Positions 45,601 through 55,746 of a DNA stretch of 64,000 bases are shown here, one piece after another (the first letter of the stretch is position 1; every line of letters starts with the position of its first letter). This DNA comes from Aurelia coerulea (lineage: Eukaryota; Cnidaria; Scyphozoa; Semaeostomeae; Ulmaridae): contig CM076955.1 in assembly GCA_039566865.1 (NCBI GenBank), forward strand, positions 126,501 through 190,500, read 5' to 3'. The notes under the pieces were generated by a model. It had not been told where the DNA came from, did not search any database, and was given only the letters and a program-made list of their open reading frames with translations. The translations under genes were made by a program, and so were the position numbers.

Positions 45601-48600
45601 AAATAATATAATATATAAGGATATCCCAAACATTACAAATGACGAGAAGGCAGTAAAAAATATTGAGACGGAACTCATTTTCCACACAGGATGAGAATGA
45701 TGAGAATATATTAATTTTGTTTCATATGGCCTAGTAATTAAAATGAAAAAAGTTTGTCCAATAACTTTTATTCCATATCAATTTTTATTTTCATTCTATT
45801 AGATTTTTGGGTCCAAAAATTTGGAATTCTCTGCCAAATGAAATAAAGTCATCCAAAAATCCAAAAATTAAAAATTCTCATAAAAGATTGGCTTTTCAAA
45901 AATCAATGCGCTTGGAACACTTGCAGTCAATATGTTCCAAAATGCAATCTCTAAAAATTGCTTCATGTTGGTGTATATTAGTGCTCACACTATATTGTAA
46001 AACTAACATCAAATAAGGTATTATTATTATTATTATTATTAAGAAAATCAATAAGATCAAACATGATTTCCCATTTTGCAAGTTTAAGTTAACACCTTTT
46101 GACCACAGATGTTTATCAAAACAATAATTCATTTCAATTTCAAAATTAATAATGGCTTGAATTATGTTAAATTTTTGAATATATAGTATACCTCTTCTTG
46201 TGATGGGGAATCAATCAATACATCCAATAGTTCAAGGAAGTTCACCAAAATTGAATGGTTGATCTTTTTCATTTCTGCAAGTATATCTAGAGTAAAAATG
46301 ATAACAGACAATTTCATGTATAAATAACACGCCCGACAACACCAAGCCTGAATTCTGACGTCACTTCCGGCCTCTTTTGCAAGAAAGCTGTGGCGCGAAA
46401 GTAAAATTTTGTGATAAATGGCGTCAGCAGGCGTCCCAAGTGTCCCAAAGCAAAATATCGAGATATAACGCAATAGCTGTATCTTCGCTCTTTCAAGTTC
46501 TTTGAGCATTTTGGACTCAGAGCTCCTTGGTTTCTCATATTTTTCAAAGGCCGTGGACAACTCTGTTTACAAACTTGGGATTCAGCACAGCAGGTAAGCA
46601 GACTTTATCATAAATTTAACGTTTTTCCTTTGTTTCATGGAAATTTTGTTGAAAGTTTTGGATTCCTCGATGTCGTTTTGTCCTATTTTGCCACCTTTCG
46701 CCAATTGTTGACGAAATAAACTTGTCTTTTTCTCGTCTTGAACTTCGGCTTGCAGTTTCAAGAAAATGAACTTTTGTTGGCCTAAATTTAACCAAAATTT
46801 TTTCAAACTCCAATATTTTCTAAACTAAGACAGGAATTCTCATTTTGGAGATATAACGCAATAGCTGTAAGCATCTAGTTTGTAGGAATGTTGCCTGTTT
46901 TGCTGTAGCCTTTGCCGGTTTCCCACAATTTTCAAAGGCAATTTTTCCTCGAGAGCCATGACCATCTAATCTTCGTTAACTTTACTTGCTTCCTTTCACA
47001 AACTTGTCTGCTTTTTAGTCAGAAAACAAACGTTAACCTTGGTTGAATGTATCACTTTCGAATTTAATCTGATGTTTTCAGAAATGAAAGTATTTTAGAG
47101 TACTTGCTAGCTGTTTTGGCCACCAGAGCAATGAAAATAATAACAAAACTTTGACTTCGCTCTCAGAGAACTTTTCGTCGGGTTTGGCCTAACTGTAAAC
47201 AAACATAAAGTTGCATTGTTGCTTATTTTCTTCAAGACTAATGGGGAAGCTCTGGCCTAGAAATAGGAGATTTGCTTACTAAAACAATGTTATCAAGGAT
47301 ACCTTGTACAAAAAATTATCAGCTTTGATTATTTTGCCTATAAAAACGATAGTTTACTGCAATTATTTGCCTTTAAATCTGTTTTCTTTTTCTTGAGCAG
47401 GGTATTGTTGCTCTGATTTAAGTTTGCAAAGACATCTCCTATTTTGGTTTGCTGCTCTTTTTTGTACATGCAATTCTCTATGAGACAAAGTGAAATTTGC
47501 TATGCAGCAAACAGTTTTAGTAGGAGGAAATAATATTGTCTCTGTTTTATTTTAGGACCCAAACAGAACAAGATTATCCTTTACCAATCAAGCCCAACCT
47601 TGAAGCAGCATTTGACAACAACCACAAAAGACTGCAATTCTTGCTTTTTCAATGCCTGATGCCTGAAGACTGATGCAAAACTGATGGAACATGACTGTTG
47701 CAAACAAAGCATTCAATGAAAAACAATATTATGATATATAAAAAAAATTGAGTTATCCAATAATTGATACTCTGATGATTTTACTCTGATGATAGGAAGA
47801 TGGTAAGATAATAGCAATTGAATCATCACAAAATTGAAATGTTAATGCTTCCAATTCTGAAACAGTCTGAAACTTATTCTGAATTTGATCTGCAAAGGCA
47901 ATTGTTTGCAAAGACAAAGACAAAGCTCGCCCGTTTCACCCTGTAGGTGAAATGCCATGCTTATTCATGAGTTTCTGAATAGTCATTGAAATTTCAATAG
48001 ACAGCATCCTTCCCTATCTTCCTTGTCTGTGAGTTTTTAGAGCCAACAAGAGAAGATTTCCAGACTGCATTGAGTTGCTCCATCATTGAGAGGAACTTGC
48101 CCAGTACAAATAACATATTTTCTATAATTTGCTATCCATTTGTCCATCAAAGACATCTGCCATGCCATCATAAACAAAACGATTTTAGTTCTTGATCCAT
48201 AAATATCCGAGTTCTTTCGTTGGAAGCTGCTTCTTCTTGTCTCTTTCTTTCTGGCGGGTTGGAGAATTATTTGAAAACATGAAAGCATCTCTTGTCCTTC
48301 ACTGGCAGTAAAAGGATCGCTAGTGCTCTGCATATTGGTTTATTGCTTCGTTTCCTATCAGAATTAAAGGGTTTTCTTGAAAGCAAGCAGACCACGCCGC
48401 TTCAAAACAATTTCTACGATCTACGAGATTTTCTAAATGTCATGGCTTTCAAGGCGCTTTTTACTTCAACAAAGACAATGAATTCGAAAAATTTGCCCAA
48501 ATACGGATGAAAATCTCTTAAAATAAGACCATCACTCCTGTCAAATTGCGTGGAGTTTACCGGGAAGTTTAAATCAAAACGATTTTAGTTTTAAACATTT

Positions 48601-51600
48601 CTTAGATAAATTCACTACCTTTTAAGATTAAATTAACGCGGAAAAATCACACCGCATCACTGCATGAAACGTTCAAAGTCGACGAAAATATTCACTTCCG
48701 GTCATTTTCCTATACATTTGTATAGGGGCATCAAAGCGAGGCTGAACTCCTCGAGAAAGGTGTTGTCGGGCGTGAATAAGGAGAGTAAATTCATTTGAAT
48801 TTGCAAGAAACTGCCCAATTCTGAAAAGTTTGCCTTGCACAGGGAATGCATTCTCCATGCAATCTAAATGATAATAATAGCCTATTGTTTCAAAACAAAA
48901 AGAATCCATGCAAATTATCTGCACAGAAAAAATGTAAAGTCTTGGAAACTGCATTCCTGTAAATTAAATTTGTTTTTTCCAAAAATAAAGAAGGCACTTT
49001 GAATATCTTATCAAAAATCAACTGTGATTGACCATATGGACAATTTAGCAATAAAGGCAGTTATAGAGACACCTAGATATAAATCATGAAAGTGCAAAAG
49101 AACAAAAAGACTGAAAAAGTTTCATGGTCAGGATTCCTAATTAAGAAACTTAGAACTTACCATAATTCTCATTGCAAGAATATAATCTTGGAATTCCTTG
49201 AGCTTCAAGAGGCCTTATTATATCTTCATTGGTCTACAAGGCAAATGACAGTTTATGTTAATGTCATTTTAAAAACATTTGCAAGGCCATGCAGCTAACT
49301 AAATCTGAACACATGCAAGTAAAAATCTACCAGAACAACATCATATCAATATCATTTCACAAATTCAAAATAAAACCATTCTTCTTATTATAATCACTCC
49401 CTGATCTCAAAGGAGCATCCAGGATCCTCTAACAAGTTTCAGAAGGTCTTCTTTATGAAATTCTCCTTCGTATGAGCTGCTAAACTTTCCGCAATTTTAT
49501 TTTTTAATAAAATAGAACACAGGTAGAGCACTTGTTAAAGTCTAAATGTTTCATGAAATGTTCACATCTAGACTTAAAATGAGATGTTCACATTTAGACT
49601 TTAGCGAGATCACATCAGTAGTGAGACTTGACTAACAGTCGGCTACACGTTTGAAAGTTTTCCTGGAAAACGATAAGGGGTGTAAATGCTGTTTTTACGT
49701 TAAATAAAGGTATATTTTGCAGTTTTGTTGAATATGAGTGAAAATTGTGATAATTTCATGAATATGAATATTTTCACGCAACATTTAGACTTAGCAACTG
49801 CTAGCAGTATGATATCATTAACGGTGGGCTACACATTTGATATTTTTCCTGAAAGGTAGAAATGCAGCTGCATAGGAGTAGAAATGGTGCTGTTACTTGT
49901 GTTAAAAGTCTGTCCCCTATCCAGTATTCTGAACTTAATCACTGCTTTATTTACCTTATTTACGCTGAAGCTAAATTCATGAATCACTAAGTCTCTATGA
50001 TCATAATTCCTTTGGACAAAGCGAATTACCACAAACTTCTGGAATACACAATAAAGTAAATATTTGATGTAACATAAATTTAGGAAAAAATAAGTCTAAT
50101 TGCAAGTGAAGTATACAATACAATATAAAAGTTAGAAATTTAATTGAAAAAACACCCCAGTTTAAAATGGCAGGGATAGCATCAAAGGTCAGTGAGACGT
50201 GTTTCCTTCTTGGTCCCTCTAATACTACTACTGTATATAGAGCGGTGTCGCCCTGGTCCGTCCACTCTTCAGAAAACGAAGATTTTCCGCGAGGTCAAAG
50301 AAGTTTTGGAGAGGAACTCACCTTAAATAGGCTTCTCAACTCGTGCTACAAACCTCACAGTGAGATCTGTATCATCCGTTTCCTTTTTGTCATGCTGGAA
50401 CCACACAAATACGGACATGTCTTGAACGCCTAAATTAGGCCGTAGCGCCCTGGTCACACCGCGGCAGAATTGATTGTTTTAATACATTAAAAACTTTTCA
50501 AGCCGTTCACCAGTTTGCCACAGTATCATTTCATTTCCCAGGGCCAGGTCGAAAACTCGGACTTCTCGGACATCTCGGACATCTCGGACCAGATTGTCCG
50601 AGTTTTCTAAGTCCGAGTTTTCGAATTAGCCCTAGTTCAAACTCGAAAACACGGACTTCTCGGACGAAATGGTCCGACTTTTCCCTTCTCCAACTTATCG
50701 AATTTCTCCTATGCTCTAGAAGAAAACTCGGACATGTCGGAACTCGAAAACACGGACTTCTCGGACGAAATGTTCCGACTTTCTGGGTATCAAAAGCAGG
50801 AAATTTTGCAAGAGCAGGCTGTCACAAACATGTGAAAAGGGAATATTTTGTTGGATCTGATTATGTTTATCAAAAGGGAATCATTTTAGAAATTGTTATG
50901 TTCTAGAGCAGATAAGAAAACGTTTATTCGTGGGCACAACTCGGTACGAATCCAAGTTCGAATACAACGTCAAATACCCCCCGGGGGGCTTTCTAAAATT
51001 TTGGGACACTATTGCCTCAAACAGTTTCTGAATGAGTTTCTTTAATTCTCAAATTTTGGGACACTATGTATTGCTTCCAACAGTTTCTGAATGAGTTTCT
51101 TTTGTTTCTAATTCTGCAAGCGTAGAGTTAATTTTTGTTTTGTTAGAAGGGCTCCCAAATCTATGAGTGACCTGGGAAAATTAAAGCTGCTTTTTTAATT
51201 CACATTAGGGTACTGTAGTTTCATAACAGGGTGAAATATTGGTAATACATATATTCTATAAATTCACACGTCACCGAAACCATCTTCGGATCCGACGATA
51301 GACGCTGGTACATTCATTTTTTTATATGAGAAACCGCTTATCAGAAACGGTAGGCTCAATTTTTCGAAAGTCAAGGAACGACCCTACCTAATTGAAAAAG
51401 CTAGGAAACTTTTGTAATTTACTATTTTAATTTTCCTTTCGCACTCAAAAATGTTTGACAGTGTACAGTTATAGCAACTGTTTGGAAATTATTTTGATTG
51501 CGAATTGTGTTATTTACTTGTTTTGAGATCTTACCATTACTAAGTAATTCGGGAGCCCTTTAAACAACACAGAATGAACTCTACACTTACGGCATGAAAA

Positions 51601-53151
51601 GTATAAGAAACATATAAGAAACTTTTGCCAGCAAAATGGCCCAAAAATTTAGGAAACTGCCTACCATCACCGGACCTTAGCATGAATCTACGTTACTGTA
51701 GACTCTACATCTTGAAGCTGTTTTCGCTTTATAGTATTGAACAAAACATGAAAACGGAGCAAAGAGCCCGGGTGTGACTGCACATATTTTGGGTAACGGG
51801 ACGTGACATCGGGAAGGGTATCGATTTTCGCGATTTTGATCTAAGGAACGGTATTGATTTTCGCAATTTTCGTACAAGGTACGGTATCGATTCTCGCGAT
51901 TTTGGTATAAGCACAAGATCGGATATACATTTTCAGAAAATTGGCATAACGTCAGGTGTACTTTTTCGGAGAATTGGTATAAGGAACGGGCATGTTTTTG
52001 AAGCTTCGATGGCATGTCCTCGACCAAATCCTGGTAAAGTACCCCCCCCCCCCCCGATGCAAGATGCAATACAGGAGTATTCTCGTAAGAAATTAAGAAT
52101 TGGGGCGAAGTTTCTCAACGTTTTCAGATTTCCTCCTTGAACAGTTAAAGACATGATTTTTCAAGCTGTTGCAATGTTTAGATATTACTCAAATTTCTTC
52201 CGAGTAATATGATGCAGGAAACAAGTCAAAATGAAGCAAAAATGCTTTCTTAATTTGTTGACGATCTGAATGTTGAGTTTCTCATAAGCAGTTTCTTATG
52301 AAGAAATTACGTGTAAATAACGGGGCAGTTTCTTATAAGCAGTTTCTTATGAAGAAATTATGTGTAAATAACGGGGCAAAGTCTACATTGCCCGATTGCC
52401 CACTGGATTCAAAATCAGGGCCTTCTTTAACATACCAGCTAGCTAGGCAATTGGTCCCTTGTTTGTATCTATTGTTTTTCCTGTAGAAAATGAAATTCAA
52501 TAAATTGGGGAAAAATCGGACCATTTTGTCCGAGAAGTCCGTGTTTTCGAGTTCCGACATGTCCGAGTTTTCATCTAGAGCATAGGAGAAATTCGATAAG
52601 TCGGAGAAGGGAAAAGTCGGACCATTTCGTCCGAGAAGTCCGTGTTTTCGAGTTTGAACTAGGGCTAATTCGAAAACTTGGACTTAGAAAACTCGGACAA
52701 TCTGGTCCGAGATGTCCGAGATGTCCGAGAAGTCCGAGTTTTCGACCTGGCCCTAGTTTCATTCAATAAGAGTGAAAATTGTGTAAATTGACAGCTTTTG
52801 CTATTTTAAAAGTAATTTCCTTGTTTATCAGCGAATGTGAAACTGCGTCTGAATCCGCGTCAAGACCAAAATTCGTCTACTTGCATGATGCAGATGGGGT
52901 GATGGTCAAAGGAAATAAAATATTACAGTATTAGGCACATAGAGAAGTAGAGTATACTTTCTACTCACATCAAAAGCATCTCCAAACATAGAGTAGTTTC
53001 CAGTGATCAGCTTAGGAGGGGCTGGTGCTGTATTATTCTTTATATTAGCATCTGTATATTGTTTGTAATACTTCATTGGTGGCAAGGGAAATGACAGTTG
53101 GACGCTTTCTTCATTCGAAGTTCCTTCATTTTGATCTTTTTCCGCGGCCAT
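33517..53151 (-). CDS. MED7: Mediator complex subunit 7; complete, 7 exons
   Basis: Seven exons join in phase to 236 residues plus stop, close to the usual animal length of about 230. From 5' to 3' they are 53151-52969, 49233-49161, 46286-46192, 44376-44299, 36356-36283, 34939-34828 and 33612-33517. Landmarks: [20 protein letters not shown] (21-40), [15 protein letters not shown] (65-79), [19 protein letters not shown] (95-113), [19 protein letters not shown] (125-143), [20 protein letters not shown] (144-163) and [10 protein letters not shown] at the C-terminus. MED7 is in the Mediator middle module, forming a coiled-coil hinge with MED21 and linking activators to RNA polymerase II in the nucleus. 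The ATG at 53151 (AAAATGG) is preferred over one 15 bases upstream because of its context. Intron 4 is 7.9 kb, almost all 76-bp satellite. Confidence 0.96.
33879..34745 (-). mobile_element. Penelope-like element relic (reverse transcriptase)
   Basis: Minus-strand frame with [20 protein letters not shown], the hallmark PLE block, then RYMDDIIAV (catalytic DD), a FHPALQFT segment, SLPFLDILL and a terminal [12 protein letters not shown]. Several parts between the motifs do not align with the family, suggesting frameshifts. No GIY-YIG endonuclease is seen. It lies in MED7 intron 6. Confidence 0.85.
34748..34820. repeat. (TAATGA/ATAATG)n microsatellite
   Basis: Imperfect AATGATAAT repeat between the PLE relic and MED7 exon 6. 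It produces a spurious poly-isoleucine frame on the minus strand. Confidence 0.95.
34828..34939 (-). CDS. MED7: MED7 exon 6
   Basis: [20 protein letters not shown] then a Gln-rich segment ending SSDLEMQ. Acceptor TTTCAG, donor GTATTT, immediately next to a TAATGA microsatellite. Confidence 0.93.
35095..35465. mobile_element. MITE family X, copy C
   Basis: The arm at 35100-35186 (AATACAGGTAAATTTGATTT...GCGAAATGCCTGAAAAAGG...GATCAAATC) is paired with 35382-35463 in complement. A CATAGGGCTCAAATCTTT end of another family sits inside, at 35333. Confidence 0.7.
35482..35783. repeat. Fold-back element, about 92-bp arms
   Basis: GGAGCTATGACATTCAGGAG...GGTCGGCCATTTTG is mirrored in complement at 35690-35783 with about 85-90 percent identity by eye. 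The spacer is about 115 bp. It lies in MED7 intron 5. Confidence 0.9.
35890..35931. mobile_element. Right TIR of a CAGGGTGTCCCAAAAAA element
   Basis: GGGGCACAATTTTTTTGGGA then CACCCTGTA is a better-preserved end than that at 29155. No left partner is recognisable within intron 5. Confidence 0.75.
36283..36356 (-). CDS. MED7: MED7 exon 5
   Basis: [20 protein letters not shown] and EKLS, ending in phase 2. Acceptor ATCAG, donor GTAATA. Confidence 0.97.
36735..44182. repeat. 76-bp satellite array, 98 copies
   Basis: Unit: ATGATGTTTCTTGGCTAGTT-CTTAGGCTCTTTCTACTTCC-GGTGACACACTCCAGCTATG-AAAAATAAACATACGA (split here). The ATGATG start recurs from 36735 to 44107, exactly 97 x 76 bp, and the register holds throughout, so no net indels. 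Variation is limited to a few sites: GAATGA/GAAGGA, CTCCAG/CTACAG, TTCTTAGG/TTCCTAGG, TAGGCTC/TAGACTC. The first and last units carry TTCCTATGACGCAC and CATCCAA instead. It lies in MED7 intron 4. Confidence 0.99.
44299..44376 (-). CDS. MED7: MED7 exon 4
   Basis: 26 codons, [20 protein letters not shown] and EFRPHQ. Donor GTTGTT is weak but the phase and the family match are clear. Confidence 0.96.
44688..45564. mobile_element. TA-flanked TIR element, 877 bp, arms about 240 bp
   Basis: Left end CTGGGTGTGCCAAAATAAAC; complement of right end CCGGGTGCACCAAAATAAAC. Similarity continues through TTTAGCAGAAGGCCTGAATT and on to the AGAGCTAAAATCGAGTTTCT region. TA at both borders. No transposase. It lies in MED7 intron 3. 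Confidence 0.92.
45797..46042 (+). mobile_element. 5'-truncated LINE-1 copy
   Basis: Matches the last part of LINE-1 (about 18915-19170), from TTTTTGGGTCCAAA through ATAAAGTCATCCAAAAATCC and GCTCACACTAT to a (TTA)n tail. It is about 245 bp long with a few indels. It lies in MED7 intron 3. Confidence 0.93.
46192..46286 (-). CDS. MED7: MED7 exon 3
   Basis: [20 protein letters not shown] and [11 protein letters not shown]. Acceptor CTCTAG, donor GTATAC. Confidence 0.96.
46350..46405 (+). promoter_or_regulatory. Possible internal promoter (CRE, ETS, E2F-like sites)
   Basis: TGACGTCACTTCCGG (CRE plus ETS core) is followed within 30 bp by TGGCGCGAAA (E2F-like) and an ATG in strong context (ATAAATGGCG). 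This cluster is typical of housekeeping promoters but lies inside MED7 intron 2. Motif evidence only. Confidence 0.35.
46590..49160. other. MED7 intron 2, no gene recognised
   Basis: AT-rich sequence. A 22-bp direct repeat GAGATATAACGCAATAGCTG(TA) occurs at 46461 and 46851. A plus-strand CAG-GTAAGC (46591) and TTTTATTTTAG-GACCC (47556) could splice, but there is no coding signal. Confidence 0.4.
49161..49233 (-). CDS. MED7: MED7 exon 2
   Basis: [20 protein letters not shown] and NENY, 24 codons plus one base. Acceptor TTGTAG, donor GTAAGT. Confidence 0.94.
49234..50244. other. MED7 intron 1, left part
   Basis: No recognised element. Short repeated phrases (CACATTTAGACTT, CATTTAGACTTAGC) occur near 49580-49800. 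Confidence 0.35.
50245..50538 (-). repeat. Dispersed repeat Y, copy 2, interrupted
   Basis: Inverted homologue of 31134-31445. Homology stops at the left end of the 2.2-kb TIR element, suggesting that element inserted into this copy. Confidence 0.8.
50539..52755. mobile_element. DNA transposon-like element, 2.2 kb, TIRs about 245 bp
   Basis: The left end CAGGGCCAGGTCGAAAACTC and the complement of the right end TAGGGCCAGGTCGAAAACTC pair for about 245 bp with few differences. Both arms contain repeated TCGGACNTC motifs that could be transposase-binding sites. The interior shows no transposase frame. It holds a degenerate minisatellite (51795-51990), a C run at 52040 and a 52-bp direct duplication (about 52270-52375). 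The CAGGG end would suit a hAT-like element, but no clean 8-bp duplication is seen. It lies in MED7 intron 1. Confidence 0.9.
51795..51990. repeat. Degenerate minisatellite, about 45-bp unit
   Basis: Variants of TATCGATTTTCGCGATTTTG plus GTATAAGGAACG recur about four to five times. Confidence 0.7.
52969..53151 (-). CDS. MED7: MED7 exon 1 (start)
   Basis: 61 codons from [16 protein letters not shown] to [10 protein letters not shown], with donor GTGAGT. The alternative upstream ATG at 53166 would add MCRIK. Confidence 0.95.
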
Positions 53152-53236
53152 TTTGATTCTGCACATTTGAACTTGAACGAGGTTGGCGACTAGACGAACT
53201 ACTTCAGTCCCAATTTCCGTGAATTAGATGATGACA

Positions 53237-53305
53237 CTACGCTTCAAGTGGCCGATTTTTCGAAGTTATCGAAACTATTCGAAAAATCGGCCACTTGAAG
53301 CGTAG
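53237..53305. repeat. Perfect 28-bp inverted repeat (hairpin) upstream of MED7
   Basis: Arms at 53237-53264 and 53278-53305 (CTACGCTTCAAGTGGCCGAT... and its exact complement) with a 13-nt spacer. The near arm starts 86 bp before the MED7 ATG, so it is in the promoter or 5' UTR. Confidence 0.97.
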
Positions 53306-53312
53306 CCTATAT

Positions 53313-53541
53313 TCCTAAAGTATTCTTATTTTTTTCAAATCTGATATGGAAATAGCCGCCCTCGAATAGAAACTACGCTTTTCGAAAAAACGAGATGTCA
53401 GTCATGCAATTCTCTGTTATGAACATCGCAAAACATGCAACGGTTGAAAATGAGAGACAAATATGGGAGCTGAGGCAGAGCAATATTCTTATAATGTTCT
53501 TAAAAATTAGATAATTCTGAGCCTGAATATTCTTTTGAACG
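53313..53541. mobile_element. Second copy of the TATAAGAATA MITE family (partial)
   Basis: Reverse-complement relative of 26715-26970: AAGTATTCTTATTTTT, CAAATCTGATATGG, AATGAGAGACAAATATGGGA, GAGCCTGAATATTC in the same order. The extreme ends are lost. Confidence 0.8.
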
Positions 53542-53551
53542 TTTAAAAAAA

Positions 53552-53671
53552 TTAATGACCTAAAAAGATCCGACCCTTTCCAGGGAATGGGCCATTGTGT
53601 ATTGCCCGACTTTCCTGAACAATGCTAACCTTTAACTTTGGTGATTGGCTCAGGGAAATCAAATTTCCGGC
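53552..53671 (+). repeat. 120-bp direct repeat, copy 1
   Basis: Appears identical to 53986-54105 (TTAATGACCTAAAAAGATCC ... AAATTTCCGGC). Confidence 0.97.
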
Positions 53672-53985
53672 GGGAGCAATACACCTGCCTCGCGGATGGA
53701 AGAAAGAACCGCCAGGAGGAAGGAAGATTTAGTCAAGGAAAGAGAAAAAAGACGAAGTAAATATAAAGGTATAAACAAAATAAATGGTGCGGGAGGGTGG
53801 GCGATGAAATTCCAGTATGTAGATCTTCTTTGTTCTCGCTGTCGAGCGATCTGAGGAGTGCACACGGAAATGAATGCCACACCTATTCTCTAAAAATCCC
53901 ACAATCCCTAGGGATCCCATGATTGGCTAATATAAACAACTACTTTTGACGTCATTAACTCAGGTTAAACAAGTCTAACCCTCAT

Positions 53986-54105
53986 TTAATGACCTAAAAA
54001 GATCCGACCCTTTCCAGGGAATGGGCCATTGTGTATTGCCCGACTTTCCTGAACAATGCTAACCTTTAACTTTGGTGATTGGCTCAGGGAAATCAAATTT
54101 CCGGC
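53986..54105 (+). repeat. 120-bp direct repeat, copy 2
   Basis: Offset 434 bp from copy 1. The 314-bp interval between them contains no recognised gene. Confidence 0.97.
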
Positions 54106-54160
54106 CACAGAACACGAGGCGTGTTCCCCCACCAATCACCACTAATATTTCTGTAGGGTA

Positions 54161-54810
54161 GGGTGGGGTAATGTGAGTCTAAAATGAGCAAAATCTCAAA
54201 ATGGATAGCTGGTAAAACGAGATTAACATGCAAAACAATTCAAAAGTTTCGTTTAATTGACATTCAGTGCTTCTTCTATCTTGGGGAAAAATCTCAGCTC
54301 TGACAAAGGCAATTAAATATTTTAAAAAAATTTTCTCTTTTGGCAACTAAAATAGGCCCACTTTTTCCAACGGGCAGGAAAAGTGGGTCTATTTTCAAAA
54401 CTTGTACAAAATCGGAATATGACAGGCTAAATGATTAAAAAAATTAATGGACTTACATTTTCCAACTGTTCTCTATTCAATAAAATCACAGTCTTTGCCT
54501 TTTATCGCAAGCAATCCTGTTCCCGCAACGAAAATAAAACTAAGGTCGTTATGCTGTGATCCACAATCGTTGCGACTTGCAAGTCAGTGATCGAATTTGA
54601 TAATAACAGTCAAATAAAGATGTTTGCAGTATGTTTACTCCAATTTAGTGGTTACAAGACAGCAACTGCGGTAATAGGAAACCCGTTTTCGCATTTTAGA
54701 CAGAAAACAACGTGGCAAGATGAATATAAGTGCGAACATTTTAAGCAATTCAAGGCTTCATTGAATTTGAAATATGGCTGAATTCTCAGTAGGCCGACAT
54801 TACCCCACCT
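54161..54810. mobile_element. Short-TIR element, ends GGGTGGGGTAATGT
   Basis: GGGTGGGGTAATGTGAGTCT (54161) matches the complement of the right end, AGGTGGGGTAATGTCGGCCT (54810), over about 20 bp. Inside is a hairpin with 19-20-bp arms (54349-54368 and 54377-54395). No transposase. Confidence 0.65.
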
Positions 54811-54864
54811 GGTAAAAAAATAAAGATAAAAAGAACGATCGCGTCAATGACTTCGAAATAAACG

Positions 54865-55507
54865 TTAACCCATGCGGCTCCGGAGAACAATTCTAAAGAG
54901 ACAATTCAGTGGCGGTCTAGGGGTCGTATCTGAAATAACGTAACATTTGTTTCATAAGACATACTGGTAAGTACTATAACGTCTTGTTGCGAGTAGTTAG
55001 GTGTCATTCTCCTCCACCGCAGTGCGAGGTAGTATTTCTCCTCTGCCGCAGCAAGAGGTAGTAGTAGTAATTCTCCTCCACGGCAGTGAGGTAGTAAATG
55101 GTAAATCTCCTCCGCCGCAGCGATAGGTAGTAGTGGTAATTCTCCTCCACCGCAGTGCGAGGTAGTATTTCTCCTCTGCCGCAGCAAGAGGTAGTAGTAT
55201 TATTCTCCTCCACGGCAGTGAGGGTAGTAAAATGGTAAATCTCCTCCGCCGCAGCGATAGGTAGTAGTGGTAATTCTCCTCCACGGCAGTGAGGTAGTAT
55301 TTCTCCTCCGCAGTCGGCGAGAGGTAGTAGCAGTATTTTTTGTGGTACTTGTAGTAGTTGTCTTAAAACTACAATAAACTACCTAGATCAATAACTAAAA
55401 CAACTGGTTAATATGGGGAGGCTAGTTAAGGGGGGCCTGTTAAATCCCTGTATCTTAAGGTGCAAACAAGTATAGTTAACCTGGCCACCTATTGTGTGGC
55501 CCAAACC
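54865..55507 (+). repeat. Composite repeat Z, copy 1 (with minisatellite)
   Basis: Runs from TTAACCCATGCGGCTCCGGA to CCTATTGTGTGGCCCAAACC. It contains a 29-35-bp minisatellite CTCCTCCRCNGCAGYG...GGTAGTA at 55009-55330. Confidence 0.95.
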
Positions 55508-55534
55508 AAAACAAAAAGGGGGGACAGATACGAC

Positions 55535-55746
55535 CCAGAGAAATTTCCTAAGCATCCTAAGAAAAGGGGAAGGGTGGGTGGGAAATTCAGGAACGAATGG
55601 CCTCAGAAAACTGTTGCATGTGCTCTCAACCATGGTGCATGCTGGGAAGGGAGATGACAAACGCGGGAAATGGCCTACGCAGAGGGGTGAGGTCATTACA
55701 CCTCCGCCTGTGTGTTAAAAAACATTTATGGGGCATAAATGTGCTA
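55535..55746 (+). repeat. Repeat W, copy 1
   Basis: About 170 bp from AAATTCAGGAACGAATGGCC (55584) to GCATAAATGTGCTATT, shared nearly exactly with 60069-60237. It lies directly before composite repeat Z copy 2. Confidence 0.9.

Noticed and set aside
46162..46560. 132-codon minus-strand frame
   Set aside because: It is MED7 exon 3 with intron 2 read through; the acceptor at 46287 and the family match end at ILAEMKK.
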